Assembly (NCBI GenBank): GCA_023251555.1
Contig: JAHEYN010000005.1
Span: 76,172 to 140,171, forward strand
Source: Bacteroidota bacterium
GTDB lineage: Bacteria > Bacteroidota > Bacteroidia > AKYH767-A > JAHEYN01
Reading direction: 5' to 3'
Length of the DNA stretch: 64,000 bases
Shown: piece after piece, positions 50,933 through 60,500 of the stretch
How positions within the stretch are numbered: the first letter of the stretch is position 1
Layout of the letters: each line of letters begins with the position of its first letter
Translations under genes and position numbers: made by a program
Notes under the pieces: model-generated
The model's input: only the letters and a program-made list of their open reading frames with translations
Databases searched by the model: none
Told to the model about the DNA's origin: nothing

Positions 50933-51492
50933 TTCCTGATAATTTTTATCTCCCCTTTTTCGCCGAGCTTAACCACGGCAGAAGGCCTGGAAAGTGCTTT
51001 TTCATGCTGTCTCAGATTTACCACATAGTCTACCTGCTGCAAAATAAGTGAATCTATCTCAGAGAAATTACGGGGGGCGGCTGCCCCGCTGACGTTTGCA
51101 GAAGTGGAAACAACCGGTTTGCGGAACGCCGAGATAAGCTTCCTGCAGAATTCATCCCTCACCAGCCTGATCCCCGCGGAGCCGTCGCCTGCAAGGACAT
51201 TTCCGGCTATGCCGGTAACCCGGGGATACACAATGGTGAGGGGGCCGGATGCATATTCCATCAGCTCATCCGCAAAGGGAGGCATGGTATGAAGATGCCG
51301 CAGCAACATATTATCGTCGGAGACCAGTACAATAAGGCTTTTTGACTCCGGCCTCCGTTTGATCTGCAGCACCCTCTCCACTGCATCTTTACTGGTAGCG
51401 TCACAGCCGATACCCCAGATGGTGTCAGTGGGATAGAGCAGTACTCCTCCTGACTTCAGGACTTCAAGCGCTTTGTGTATCTCCGCAGTCAT
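50929..51492 (-). CDS. tsaC: L-threonylcarbamoyladenylate synthase (Sua5/YrdC family)
   Basis: 187 residues; makes the TC-AMP intermediate for t6A37 of tRNA. Conserved blocks LKSGGVLLYPTDTIWGIGCDATSKDAVERVLQIKRRPESKSLIVLV, YASGPLTIVYPR, IRLVRDEFCRKLI and KPVVSTSANVSG. Length is that of the short TsaC form without the Sua5 extension. It overlaps both neighbours by 4 bp (GT9 gene and cca). Confidence 0.93.
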   Translation of the reverse strand: MTAEIHKALEVLKSGGVLLYPTDTIWGIGCDATSKDAVERVLQIKRRPESKSLIVLVSDDNMLLRHLHTMPPFADELMEYASGPLTIVYPRVTGIAGNVLAGDGSAGIRLVRDEFCRKLISAFRKPVVSTSANVSGAAAPRNFSEIDSLILQQVDYVVNLRQHEKALSRPSAVVKLGEKGEIKIIRK

Positions 51493-52493
51493 AAGGGTAT
51501 GAGTATTTGCCCGGGCTCAATGGAAGCGGCACACCTGAAATGTTTTTCCGGGCAGGTTTTGAATCCATGCAGGCCGCAGGGACGGCAGGAGATCTTTTCC
51601 TTCGTTTCAACGGTAAAAGATTGCCGGGAAAGAGGTCCGAAACCAAAAGCCGGAACAGTGGAACAGAATACAGCGGTGACCGGCGCATCCATGGCCGAAG
51701 CTATGTGCAGGGGAGCGGAATCATTCACATAATTCATTTTTGCATCACGCATGAGGGCGGCAGAAGCAAGAAGAGAAAGGCTGCCCGCAAGATTCTCCGC
51801 AGACCTGAATTCTCGCTTCTCTCCCACCCCGCAGAGGATTTCTTCGCATAAGATCCTGTCGGCAGGAGAACCGATGAAATAAATCTTCACATGTTCATCC
51901 AGCCTTTTTATGAACTCAATCCATTTTATGGCGGGAAATTGTTTTGTAAACCAAACCGAAGCCGGGGCGATACAAACATAGGGGCCGGTTTTGTACTGAC
52001 TCACTCTGCGAAAATCCTCTTCCGACGGGTATAAGCGGGGCATGGCAGGATGACTGTCTGTAAGATGTTTTATGAGTTCCTGATTGCGGTTAATTTCGTG
52101 GCCTCCCCCCCCGGAAGGAAATGCCAGGCAGTGTTTTACTTTCATAGTATAAAAAGCCGAGAAGGGATTTTTATCAAACCCGATTTTCTGCCCCGCACCC
52201 GAAAGCGCTGTAATAAAACCGGAGGAAGCGAAACGGTGAACATTGATTACTGCATCATATTTCCTGCTCCTCACGCGGGCTGCAATCTTTAAAAGATTTA
52301 CAAGTTTGTCATGCCGCTTATCCCATACCAACACCTCCCTGATAAAGGGGTGGCCGGCCAGGAGGCCTTCGTTGCCCTTCCTCAGCAGGAAATCAATTTT
52401 CGCCTCAGGGTATGAGAGATGAAGCTTCTCGGCAAGGGCAGTAGCAAGAATCACATCGCCGGTAAAGGCAGTCTGTATAAGGAGAAATTGCAT
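51489..52493 (-). CDS. Glycosyltransferase family 9 (heptosyltransferase-like)
   Basis: 334 residues from ATG 52493 (MQFLLIQTAFTGDVILATALAEKLHLSYPEAKIDFL); the ORF can be extended by 17 codons, but these do not fit the family. GT9 elements: the N-terminal GDVILATALAEKL, a central Rossmann-type acceptor fold, and the C-terminal ADP-sugar-binding half with YFIGSPADRILCEEI, ALMRDAKMNYVNDSAPLHIASAMDAPVTAVF and FCSTVPAFGFGPLS. Likely adds a sugar to the lipopolysaccharide core; substrate unknown. First of the GT9-tsaC-cca run, joined by ATGA overlaps. Confidence 0.9.
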   Translation of the reverse strand: MQFLLIQTAFTGDVILATALAEKLHLSYPEAKIDFLLRKGNEGLLAGHPFIREVLVWDKRHDKLVNLLKIAARVRSRKYDAVINVHRFASSGFITALSGAGQKIGFDKNPFSAFYTMKVKHCLAFPSGGGGHEINRNQELIKHLTDSHPAMPRLYPSEEDFRRVSQYKTGPYVCIAPASVWFTKQFPAIKWIEFIKRLDEHVKIYFIGSPADRILCEEILCGVGEKREFRSAENLAGSLSLLASAALMRDAKMNYVNDSAPLHIASAMDAPVTAVFCSTVPAFGFGPLSRQSFTVETKEKISCRPCGLHGFKTCPEKHFRCAASIEPGQILIPL

Positions 52494-52677
52494 CTGAGAG
52501 GATATGGGGGAGAACAGGTTCAATGTAAAATTAAATAATTTCAAAGAGAAGAGGATGGACTTCAGGTAAAACTAATGCAGTACCTATATACTATTTATAA
52601 AACCTTTCAAAAATGTGGACCGGAAAAGAATACTCAAAGGTAAAAGCGTTAAGCGAAAAGCAGAAAAATTTTATTCC

Positions 52678-53034
52678 TCACTTATTCCTGTCAACGGCGG
52701 TGGATGTGATGCTGTTATTTGCATCAATGGCAATATCATAGTCGTAACAGGTGCTCATCTCAACAGTTTTTGCATAATCAGCATTATTCACTTTAATAGT
52801 AAATGTTACCAGCCCTGCAGCGTAGCTGCTGTACGACGAAGATGTACCCGGATCCACATTATTAATGTTCACGGTATTTCCCCCGGATGTTTGTATCTGT
52901 ACGCTTGCCTTCTGGGTGCCATTATTTATGACTCTCCCCCTGGGGTCTTCGTTCCTGCACTTTTTACAACTCACCGTAATTGCGAAAACTCCGGGAACGA
53001 GGAGGAGAAAAATAAGATATCTGGTAGTTTTCAT
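52678..53034 (-). CDS. Small lipoprotein, hypothetical
   Basis: 118 residues. N-terminus MKTTRYLIFLLLVPGVFAITVSCKKC, with lipobox TVSC. The mature part is Ser/Thr/Asn-rich beta material (GTQKASVQIQTSGGNTVNINNVDPGTSSSYSSYAAGLVTFTIKV) with additional Cys residues. No family recognised. It is a single gene; the interval 52494-52677 contains nothing clear, and 53035-53136 holds a 17-bp fragment of the palindromic repeat (53094-53110). Confidence 0.75.
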   Translation of the reverse strand: MKTTRYLIFLLLVPGVFAITVSCKKCRNEDPRGRVINNGTQKASVQIQTSGGNTVNINNVDPGTSSSYSSYAAGLVTFTIKVNNADYAKTVEMSTCYDYDIAIDANNSITSTAVDRNK

Positions 53035-53136
53035 TGTATATTTTTTTTAATGCGGTGGCTGTGAAGTTACAAAATATCTTTGCTCTCAGTAGCTAACGCG
53101 AAGGCGGAATAACCCCAGAAACAGTTTATGAATCTT

Positions 53137-54960
53137 TTAGCGGGCTGAAACTTTCTTTTCTCTTTTTTCCCTGGCACTGGCAAGCACTATTTCAGCTTTT
53201 TTCTTTCCTGCAATCTTCTCAAGTTCTTCTGCCGGGGCGGAGAGAACAGCTTCCACCGACCTGAAATGCCTGAGCATAAGAGCGGCCGTCGCGGGGCCTA
53301 TCCCTTTAATGTCCGTGAGTGAAGTCTTAATGGTCTCTTTGCTTCTCCTGTTCCTGTGGTGGGTAATTCCGAAGCGGTGGGCTTCGTCCCTGAGCTGCTG
53401 TATGACTTTAAGCGTGCTGCTTCTCTTGTCAAGGTAGAGGGGTACCGGGTCGCCCGGGAGAAAAATCTCCTCGAGGCGCTTGGCGATCCCGATGATGCCT
53501 GTATTCCTTTCTATACCCAGTGCAGAAAGCGCTGAGAGTGCTGCATTGAGCTGTCCCTTGCCCCCGTCGATGATAATGAGCTGCGGAAGGTCTTTTCCTT
53601 CTTCCAGCATTCTCCTGTACCTGCGTGAAATCACTTCATCCATGGAGGCAAAGTCATCAGGCCCTGATACTGACCGGATGTTAAAATGCCGGTAATCCTT
53701 TTTCGAAGGTTTTCCGTTCCTGAAAACTGACATGGCCGCCACGGGAAAAGCGCCCTGGATATTGGAGTTGTCGAAACACTCTATGTGAACGGGAATGCTG
53801 CCGAGGCGGAGATCCGCCTTCATCTCCCTGAGTATTTTACCGGAACGGTTCCCGGGGAAGGTTCTCTCATTCCGCAGTGCCCGCTCCCGCATATAATAAC
53901 GTACATTTTTTTCCGACAGGTCAAGCAGGTGCTTCTTGTCTCCTATTTTAGGAACTGTGAAAATCATTCCGGGAATATCCAGTTCCGGGTCAAGGGGTAC
54001 AATTGCTTCCGGCACGTCTCCGGGGAAGCGCTGGCGAAGTTCGCCGATGGCAAGCACAAGAAGTTCACGGGGAGATTCATCCAGTTTCTTTTTCAGTTCA
54101 AGGGTGTGCGATAAAACGATAGCCCCGTCAACAACACGGAAGAAGTTCACATAAGCATACTGCTCACCGGTTACAAGCGAAAACACATCCACATTGTGAA
54201 CAGAAGGAGATACCACAGTAGACCTGCTCCGGTATTTCTCAAGCACCTCAATCTTTTCTTTCACCAGCTGCGCCTTTTCAAATTCAAAGGCAGAGGCGTA
54301 ATCCCCCATCATCTTTTTCAGGCGGGAAAGTACCATTCCTGTGTTTCCTTTTAAAATCTCCCTGGCCTGCTGTATGCTGTTGTTATAATCTTCCTCTGAC
54401 TGCAGCCCTGCGCAGGGACCCAGGCAATTCCCTATATGGTACTCAAGGCAAACCTTGAATTTCTTCTTCTCAATATTTTCTTTGCTCAGGATGAGGTTGC
54501 AGTTCCTGAGAGGAAAAAGCTGCGTGATCAGATCCATGAGGGTGTGGAGCATTTTGCCCGAGGCATAAGGCCCGAAATATTTTGAACCGTCCCTTACTAC
54601 CCTGCGTGTACTGAATACACGCGGAAAGCGCTCGTTCCTGATGCAGATCCATGGAAATGTTTTGTCGTCTTTCAGCAGCACATTATAGCGCGGCTGGTAT
54701 TTCTTGATGAGGTTGTTCTCGAGCAGCAGGGCATCGAATTCAGTATCCACAACAATGAACCTGAGGTCTGATATTTTTTTTACCAGTACTGCTGTTTTGG
54801 CGTCATGGGCGCTTTCCCTGTTAAAATAGGAACTAACCCTTTTCCGGAGGCTCTTTGCTTTTCCCACATATATCACCGACCCTGCCTGGCTGAAGAACTG
54901 GTAAACCCCGGGCTTGTCAGGGATATCCCGTATGATGCGATGAATCTTATCTGTGGACAA
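53137..54960 (-). CDS. uvrC: Excinuclease ABC subunit C
   Basis: 607 residues; makes both incisions in nucleotide excision repair. GIY-YIG domain at the N-terminus (PGVYQFFSQAGSVIYVGKAKSLRKRVSSYF), UVR motif (~residues 205-240, FEFEKAQLVKEKIEVLEKYRSR), RNase H-like endonuclease part (HIECFDNSNIQGAFPVAAMSVFRNGKPSKKDYRHFNIR, LIIIDGGKGQLNAALSAL) and C-terminal helix-hairpin-helix (TDIKGIGPATAALMLRHF). All complete. Divergent from gdpD; 51 bp separate the starts. Confidence 0.97.
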   Translation of the reverse strand: MSTDKIHRIIRDIPDKPGVYQFFSQAGSVIYVGKAKSLRKRVSSYFNRESAHDAKTAVLVKKISDLRFIVVDTEFDALLLENNLIKKYQPRYNVLLKDDKTFPWICIRNERFPRVFSTRRVVRDGSKYFGPYASGKMLHTLMDLITQLFPLRNCNLILSKENIEKKKFKVCLEYHIGNCLGPCAGLQSEEDYNNSIQQAREILKGNTGMVLSRLKKMMGDYASAFEFEKAQLVKEKIEVLEKYRSRSTVVSPSVHNVDVFSLVTGEQYAYVNFFRVVDGAIVLSHTLELKKKLDESPRELLVLAIGELRQRFPGDVPEAIVPLDPELDIPGMIFTVPKIGDKKHLLDLSEKNVRYYMRERALRNERTFPGNRSGKILREMKADLRLGSIPVHIECFDNSNIQGAFPVAAMSVFRNGKPSKKDYRHFNIRSVSGPDDFASMDEVISRRYRRMLEEGKDLPQLIIIDGGKGQLNAALSALSALGIERNTGIIGIAKRLEEIFLPGDPVPLYLDKRSSTLKVIQQLRDEAHRFGITHHRNRRSKETIKTSLTDIKGIGPATAALMLRHFRSVEAVLSAPAEELEKIAGKKKAEIVLASAREKREKKVSAR

Positions 54961-54965
54961 TGTTG

Positions 54966-54973
54966 TATTTTTG
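54966..54973 (+). promoter_or_regulatory. Candidate -7 box of gdpD
   Basis: TATTTTTG matches TAnnTTTG, 38 nt before the gdpD ATG at 55012, within the short divergent spacer. No -33 element seen. Confidence 0.35.
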
Positions 54974-55011
54974 GAACAGCCAAGTTAATTATTTGCAAGA
55001 ACTCCTTCAGC

Positions 55012-55758
55012 ATGCAGAAGAAAACCGAAATCATTGCCCACAGGGGATTTTCAGGGAAGGCTCCCGAGAATACAATGGCAGCTTTCCGCAAGGCGCTCGG
55101 GCTGGGGGTTGACGGGATAGAGCTCGACATCCACCTCAGCAATGACGGGCAACTGGCAGTTATTCATGACGAAGACGTATCCAGAACCACAGACGGAAAA
55201 GGACTTGTGGAAAATATGTCCTCTGAAGAGCTCAGAAACCTTGATGCGGGGAACTGGTTTTCAGGGAAGTTCCGCGGGGAGAGAATTCCTTTTCTGGAGG
55301 AAGTGATGCAGCTTGTATCAGGAAGTGTTACCCTGTGGATTGAAATAAAAAAAGGGAGCCGGCTGTACAGCGGTATAGAACAAAAAGCCATTGCATTGAT
55401 TGAGAAGTACCGGGCTGAACAATGGTGCGTACTGCACTCCTTCGAGCCGGAAGTGCTGGAGAACATATCCTCCCTTCGCCCAGGGCTCCCGGTATTTTAC
55501 ACCCTTGAACTGGCTTCTCCCCGGATATTTGAAAATTTTATCCGCTCTCCCCTGCCCCGCTTAAGTAATGCAAAAGGATTTAATGTTAACCATGATGCCA
55601 TTGACGCTGACTGTATAAAAGCGGCAGGGGAAAGGAACATGAAGGTCCTTGCGTGGACCGTAAACGAAGAAAAAGATCTCAGGGAAATGCTTGAGATGGG
55701 AGTTGACGGCATCATCTCCAACTACCCTGATAAAGCAAAAAAGGCTGCCGGCCTCTGA
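55012..55758 (+). CDS. gdpD: Glycerophosphodiester phosphodiesterase
   Basis: 248 residues from ATG 55012; the 69 upstream codons of the open frame are antisense to uvrC. GDPD motifs: EIIAHRGFSGKAPENTMAAF (catalytic HR…EN), GVDGIELDIHLSNDGQLAVIHDEDVSRTTDGKG (metal ligands E-D and H), SSEELRNLDAGNWF, and LWIEIKKGS. It hydrolyses glycerophosphodiesters to glycerol-3-phosphate. No signal peptide, so cytosolic. A strong hairpin overlaps its stop. Confidence 0.95.
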   Translation: MQKKTEIIAHRGFSGKAPENTMAAFRKALGLGVDGIELDIHLSNDGQLAVIHDEDVSRTTDGKGLVENMSSEELRNLDAGNWFSGKFRGERIPFLEEVMQLVSGSVTLWIEIKKGSRLYSGIEQKAIALIEKYRAEQWCVLHSFEPEVLENISSLRPGLPVFYTLELASPRIFENFIRSPLPRLSNAKGFNVNHDAIDADCIKAAGERNMKVLAWTVNEEKDLREMLEMGVDGIISNYPDKAKKAAGL

Positions 55759-55773
55759 CGAGGGGCAGCCTTT
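55740..55773. terminator. Bidirectional terminator between gdpD and the T9SS gene
   Basis: AAAGGCTGCC (55740-55749) and GGCAGCCTTT (55764-55773) form a perfect 10-bp stem around a 14-nt loop. A T-run follows in the minus direction (CCTTTTTTGC), and a shorter one in the plus direction. It overlaps the last codons of gdpD and lies 18 bp past the stop of the convergent gene. Confidence 0.7.
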
Positions 55774-55790
55774 CCGGGATTCCGGAAATT

Positions 55791-57452
55791 TTATTTCACC
55801 TTTTCTATCTTAATAAAATTTTTATTGTTCAGCCCCAGCACATACAAGCCGGCAGGAAACCCATCCAGGCTGAGCCTGACCGTTTCGCCGGACGGGATGA
55901 CGAGATTTGCAACTTCTTCTCCAAGAATATTTTTGAGGGAAACGGCAGAAGACCCGGCACTTCCTTCAATCATGATATAATCTTTTGCAGGGTTAGGGAA
56001 AACAGAAATCCCGGACGCGGCATAAGAAAGTGCAGCGATTCCCACACCGGAATATGATCCGTTGGAATACAGGTGATGGGCATAAACATCCCAGTCTGCC
56101 CCGTTGCGGAAATCCTGCCAGACATAGATAGATCCTCCCGAACCGTCGCCAACGTTTTTGGGAGATGTCTGAGCGTCAGCGGCAGTACCTACCTGCACTC
56201 CTGAGGCAGCCCATTTGAGCGCACCGGATGAATCTACTCTCTGGGAAAGCACATCGCTTACTGTCCCGCTGGAGTCCTGCCATGTAAGAATAGCCCCTCC
56301 GGCACCATCACCGATCACGTTCGGATTAAGTTCGCTCAGAGTACCGGCAGAAATAAGCTTCCCGTTGGAAACCCATTTCATGTTTCCGGAAAGATCAATA
56401 CGCTGGGCATAAATATGAGAATAGAGTCCCGAACGGAAATCTTTCCATGCGAGAATCGCCCCGCTGATGTTGTCCGAAGCTATGTCAATGGCACTCTGGC
56501 TGCCGGCTGCTGCACAAACGGCCACACCGTTGGCTGACCATAAAGCATTGCCGGAAGAATCAAGGCGCTGTGCATAGATATCATAATCAGAGCCGTTTCT
56601 TTTGTCCGGCCATGCAAGGATGGTTCCAAAAATGCCGTCAGTTCTGATCTTTACGTTATTCTGCGTGCCGGCAACTGAACACACTGCAATACCATCGGAT
56701 GCCCACAGGGAAGCGCCGCTGCCGTCAATCCGCTGCGCATAGATATCATAATCAAATGTACTGCGTTTATCCTGCCAGGCAATAACGGCACCTCCCCTTC
56801 CATCGGTTTCAATGCGGGGGTTGATCTGGTTGTCAGCAGCTAAACACACAGCCTCTCCGGCCGCATTCCATAATGTTATCCCGGAGGTGTTCACTCTCTG
56901 TGCGTAAATATCCCACATGCCCGACTGCAAATCCTGCCAAACGATAAAAGCTCCTCCCGCACCATCGGCGATAAGCTTAGGACCGGACTGGTCAGCGATA
57001 CCGGTAACTACAGGCACTCCATTGGCTGTCCACATCATATTTCCCATAGAGTCTATTTTCTGGGCGTAGATATCTATATTGGCATTGCGCATATCCTCCC
57101 ATGCCACGATAGCTCCTCCCTCCCCGTCTTCCGTCAGGGTAAAAGCATTTTCATCGATCCCGGGAAGCTGTACAACAGGCACTCCGTTCAAAGCCCATTT
57201 CGGGTTTCCCGCTGCATCAAGACGCTGGGCATAGATATCTGCAGTGAGGCCGTCAGTACGGAAATCTTTCCATACGATATAAGCCCCCCCCCTGCCATCC
57301 GTAACGATACGCTGGTCCTGCTGGGATGATGACATCACACATACAGGTACATTCACCGCAGGGTCAGCCACCCACTGGGCGCTGGCAGCATTGCTCAAAG
57401 CGAGGGCTATGACTGCTGCATATGTCCCTGCTGATGATAACTTCATTTTCAT
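55791..57452 (-). CDS. T9SS-exported repeat protein (DIYAQRI repeats), paralogue of the gene at 9485
   Basis: 553 residues. Signal peptide MKMKLSSAGTYAAVIALALSNAASAQW, then about eight ~50-residue repeats (DGRGGAVIAWQDKRSTFDYDIYAQRIDGSGASLWASDGIAVC and similar). The C-terminus (ISVFPNPAKDYIMIEG … LKNILGEEVANLVIPSG … FPAGLYVLGLNN … IKIEKVK) is a type A sorting domain, but quite different from the shared tail at 4939/9485. TACTTTTG (minus strand, 57488-57481) is a good -7 box upstream. Surface or extracellular; ligand unknown. Confidence 0.9.
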   Translation of the reverse strand: MKMKLSSAGTYAAVIALALSNAASAQWVADPAVNVPVCVMSSSQQDQRIVTDGRGGAYIVWKDFRTDGLTADIYAQRLDAAGNPKWALNGVPVVQLPGIDENAFTLTEDGEGGAIVAWEDMRNANIDIYAQKIDSMGNMMWTANGVPVVTGIADQSGPKLIADGAGGAFIVWQDLQSGMWDIYAQRVNTSGITLWNAAGEAVCLAADNQINPRIETDGRGGAVIAWQDKRSTFDYDIYAQRIDGSGASLWASDGIAVCSVAGTQNNVKIRTDGIFGTILAWPDKRNGSDYDIYAQRLDSSGNALWSANGVAVCAAAGSQSAIDIASDNISGAILAWKDFRSGLYSHIYAQRIDLSGNMKWVSNGKLISAGTLSELNPNVIGDGAGGAILTWQDSSGTVSDVLSQRVDSSGALKWAASGVQVGTAADAQTSPKNVGDGSGGSIYVWQDFRNGADWDVYAHHLYSNGSYSGVGIAALSYAASGISVFPNPAKDYIMIEGSAGSSAVSLKNILGEEVANLVIPSGETVRLSLDGFPAGLYVLGLNNKNFIKIEKVK

Positions 57453-57480
57453 AACATTACTGTATTTATTTCAGTGGAGG

Positions 57481-57488
57481 CAAAAGTA
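57481..57488 (-). promoter_or_regulatory. Candidate -7 box of the T9SS repeat gene
   Basis: TACTTTTG on the minus strand matches TAnnTTTG, 28 nt before the ATG at 57452. The -33 element is unclear. Confidence 0.4.
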
Positions 57489-57560
57489 AGTATTTACAAT
57501 AACCCGCATAACTATTTCCAAACAGAATCTTACGGGGTCAAAAACAAATTTCCTGCCCTG

Positions 57561-60500
57561 TCAGGCAACCTTAACAACGATCTCCGGCAGTGCTTTCATA
57601 GCCGACAGAAACCGGTCGCTGAGGCTTATTCCGGGACCCTTTGAAGGGAGTTCAATGGCCAGCCTGTCTGTCTTGTCAACAACTGAAAATTTAAGGGTAC
57701 ACCGGCCGGGGTTCTGCTTCACTATACCCGATACCTTATCCACAAGTTCGCCGGAAAGATCGCCGAGCATTACCTTCAGTGTCACGCTCCTCACCATCTT
57801 CTCCCTGACAAGGGAGAGGTCCTGCACCTGGGTAACTTTAAGCTCAAAGATATCAGGGGCATTAAAGCGGGGCCTTACCTGCCCCTTTATAAACAAAAAG
57901 CGGTCGTCCCCTATCATAGCTTTATGCCTGAGATATTCATCCGAGAAAAGCGACAACTGTATTGAATCGGTGTAATCCTCGAGAGTGAAGGTTCCAAAGG
58001 GCTTTCCCATCTTTGAAACCTTGTGAGAAGCAGCGGTCACGATACCGGCAATGGCTACTTCCCGGTTTTTAAACTTCTCAAGATCCTTGAGATCGGATAT
58101 GGTATTGCTGCAGAAGTTACTGATTTCAAAGCGGTAATTATCAAGCGGGTGGCCGGAGATGTATATCCCTATGACTTCTTTTTCTTTTTTAAGCTGCTCA
58201 AGGTTTGTCCATGGGGCACAGGAAGGAAGCTCAGGACGGGGTTCTTCCGAAGAAGGTTCGCTGCCAAAAAGGGAATGCTGCGCCCTGTCCCTGTTCTCCT
58301 GCCATGCAGCCCCAAACCTGATTGACTTTTCAATCCCATTGGGCATTTCAGCGCCGTCTGCATAAAAATACTGGGCACGGTGAATATTTTTAAAGCAATC
58401 GAAAGCTCCTGCCAGCACAAGGCTTTCAAGGCTTTTCTTATTGGCCGACCTGAGATTGATTCTCTTCGAAAGGTCAAAAATATCACTGTACATGCCATTG
58501 GCTTCACGCTCCTTTATGATGGCTTCTGCTGCAGCTTCCCCGACACCCTTCACAGCCCCGAGGCCGAACCGTATTTCTCCCTTTCTGTTCACTGCAAAAT
58601 GAAGCCGGCTTTCATTTACATCCGGCCCCAGCACGGGAATACCCATTCTGCGGCACTCTTCCATAAAAAAGGTGATCTTGTCAATGTTCCCGAGGTTTTG
58701 AGTAAGCACTGCAGCCATGTATTCTCCCGGGTAATGCGCTTTGAGGTATGCCGTCTGGAAAGCGACCAAAGCATAACATGTCGAGTGGGATTTATTAAAA
58801 GCATAAGACGCAAAGGCTTCCCAGTCTGTCCATATTTTTTCACACACCTTCATGTCGAGTGCATTTTTCCGGCAACCCTCCATGAACATGGATTTCATCT
58901 TATCCAGCACGCTCTTCTGTTTCTTACCCATGGCCTTCCTGAGCGAATCGGCATCTCCTTTTGTAAAGCCGGCAAGCTTCTGCGAAAGGAGCATCACCTG
59001 CTCCTGGTAAACGGTAATGCCATAAGTTTCCCTGAGATGCTCTTCCATTTCGGGAAGATCATATTTTACGGTTTCCTTTCCGTGTTTGCGCGCAATAAAA
59101 TTCGGGATGTATTCAAGCGGGCCCGGGCGGTAGAGGGCATTCATGGCGATAAGGTCCTCAAACTTATCAGGCCTGAGGCCTACAAGGTATTTCTGCATGC
59201 CGGGCGACTCAAACTGGAAGGTGGCGTTGGTTTCTCCTCTCTGGTAAAGTTCAAAAGTTTTTCTGTCGTCGAGAGGGATGGCTTCGATGTCTATTTCAAC
59301 TCCGTGGTTCTGACTGATAAGCTTCAGGGCATCCCTTATGATGGTAAGGGTTTTCAGGCCCAGAAAATCCATCTTTATCACACCGGCATCCTCGATCACT
59401 TTTCCGTCATACTGCGTAATAAGCAGGTCCGTTTCTTTGGAGGTGCAGACGGGAATTATCTCCGTAAGATCTTTCGGGGCAATGATTATCCCGGCTGCAT
59501 GAATCCCTGTTCCCCGTACTGAGCCCTCAAGCACAACGGCTTCTTTCAGCACCTTTGATTTGAGATCATCGCCGCCGCCCAAATCCCTGAGCCTCTTCAC
59601 ATTTTCTATCTCTTCGGCAGAGAGGCCTTCCTTTTCCTTCAGGCTCCCGCTTCCGTCTATGGGAGCGGTAAAAAGCCTTGACAGTTCAATGCCGGGACGT
59701 TCCGGAACCAGCTTTGCCAGGTTGTTGGATTCGGCAAGAGGAAGATCCAATACCCGCGCCACATCTTTGATGCTCATTCTTGCTGCCATCGTTCCGTATG
59801 TAACAATCTGCGCTACCTGGTTACGGCCGTATTTCTCAACCACATAATCAATAACCCTCTGGCGGCCTTCATCGTCAAAATCAGTGTCTATATCGGGCAT
59901 GCTTTTGCGGTCGGGATTGAGAAATCTTTCGAAGAGAAGGTTGTACCTGATAGGATCTATATTGGTGATGCCCGTGCAGTATGCCACTACGGAACCCGCA
60001 GCACTCCCCCGCCCCGGCCCCACATATACACCCATCTCCCTGCCTGATTTTATAAAATCGGAAACTATCAGGAAATAGCCTGCAAAACCCATGGTACGTA
60101 TGGTGCTGAGTTCGAAATTAATTCTCTCCTGCAGTTCAGGAGATATACTGCCATACCTTACCCTGGCGCCGTCCATGGCAAGGGCAGCAAGGTATTCATC
60201 CTGGGAAGTGAAAGGCGGGGGAACGGCAAAATGAGGAAGCATGATATCCTGCGTAAGCCTCAGCAGTTCTATCTTATCAACGATTTCGGCAGTATTTTCG
60301 AGCGCCGCGGGAAGATCGCTGAACAGGGAAGCCATCTCTTCCCTCGTCTTGAAATAAAACTGGTCATTGTAAAAAGCAAAGCGCTTGCCGCCCAGGGCGG
60401 AATCTTCATCGCCCAGGGATCTGGAAGAAGGCGTGGATTGCTTCTCCCCTGTATTAATGCAGAGCAGGATATCGTGCGCATTATAATCATCCCTGCTTAC

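Noticed and set aside
54805..55011. Upstream extension of the gdpD reading frame
   Set aside because: These 69 codons are antisense to uvrC and precede the conserved start of the GDPD family.
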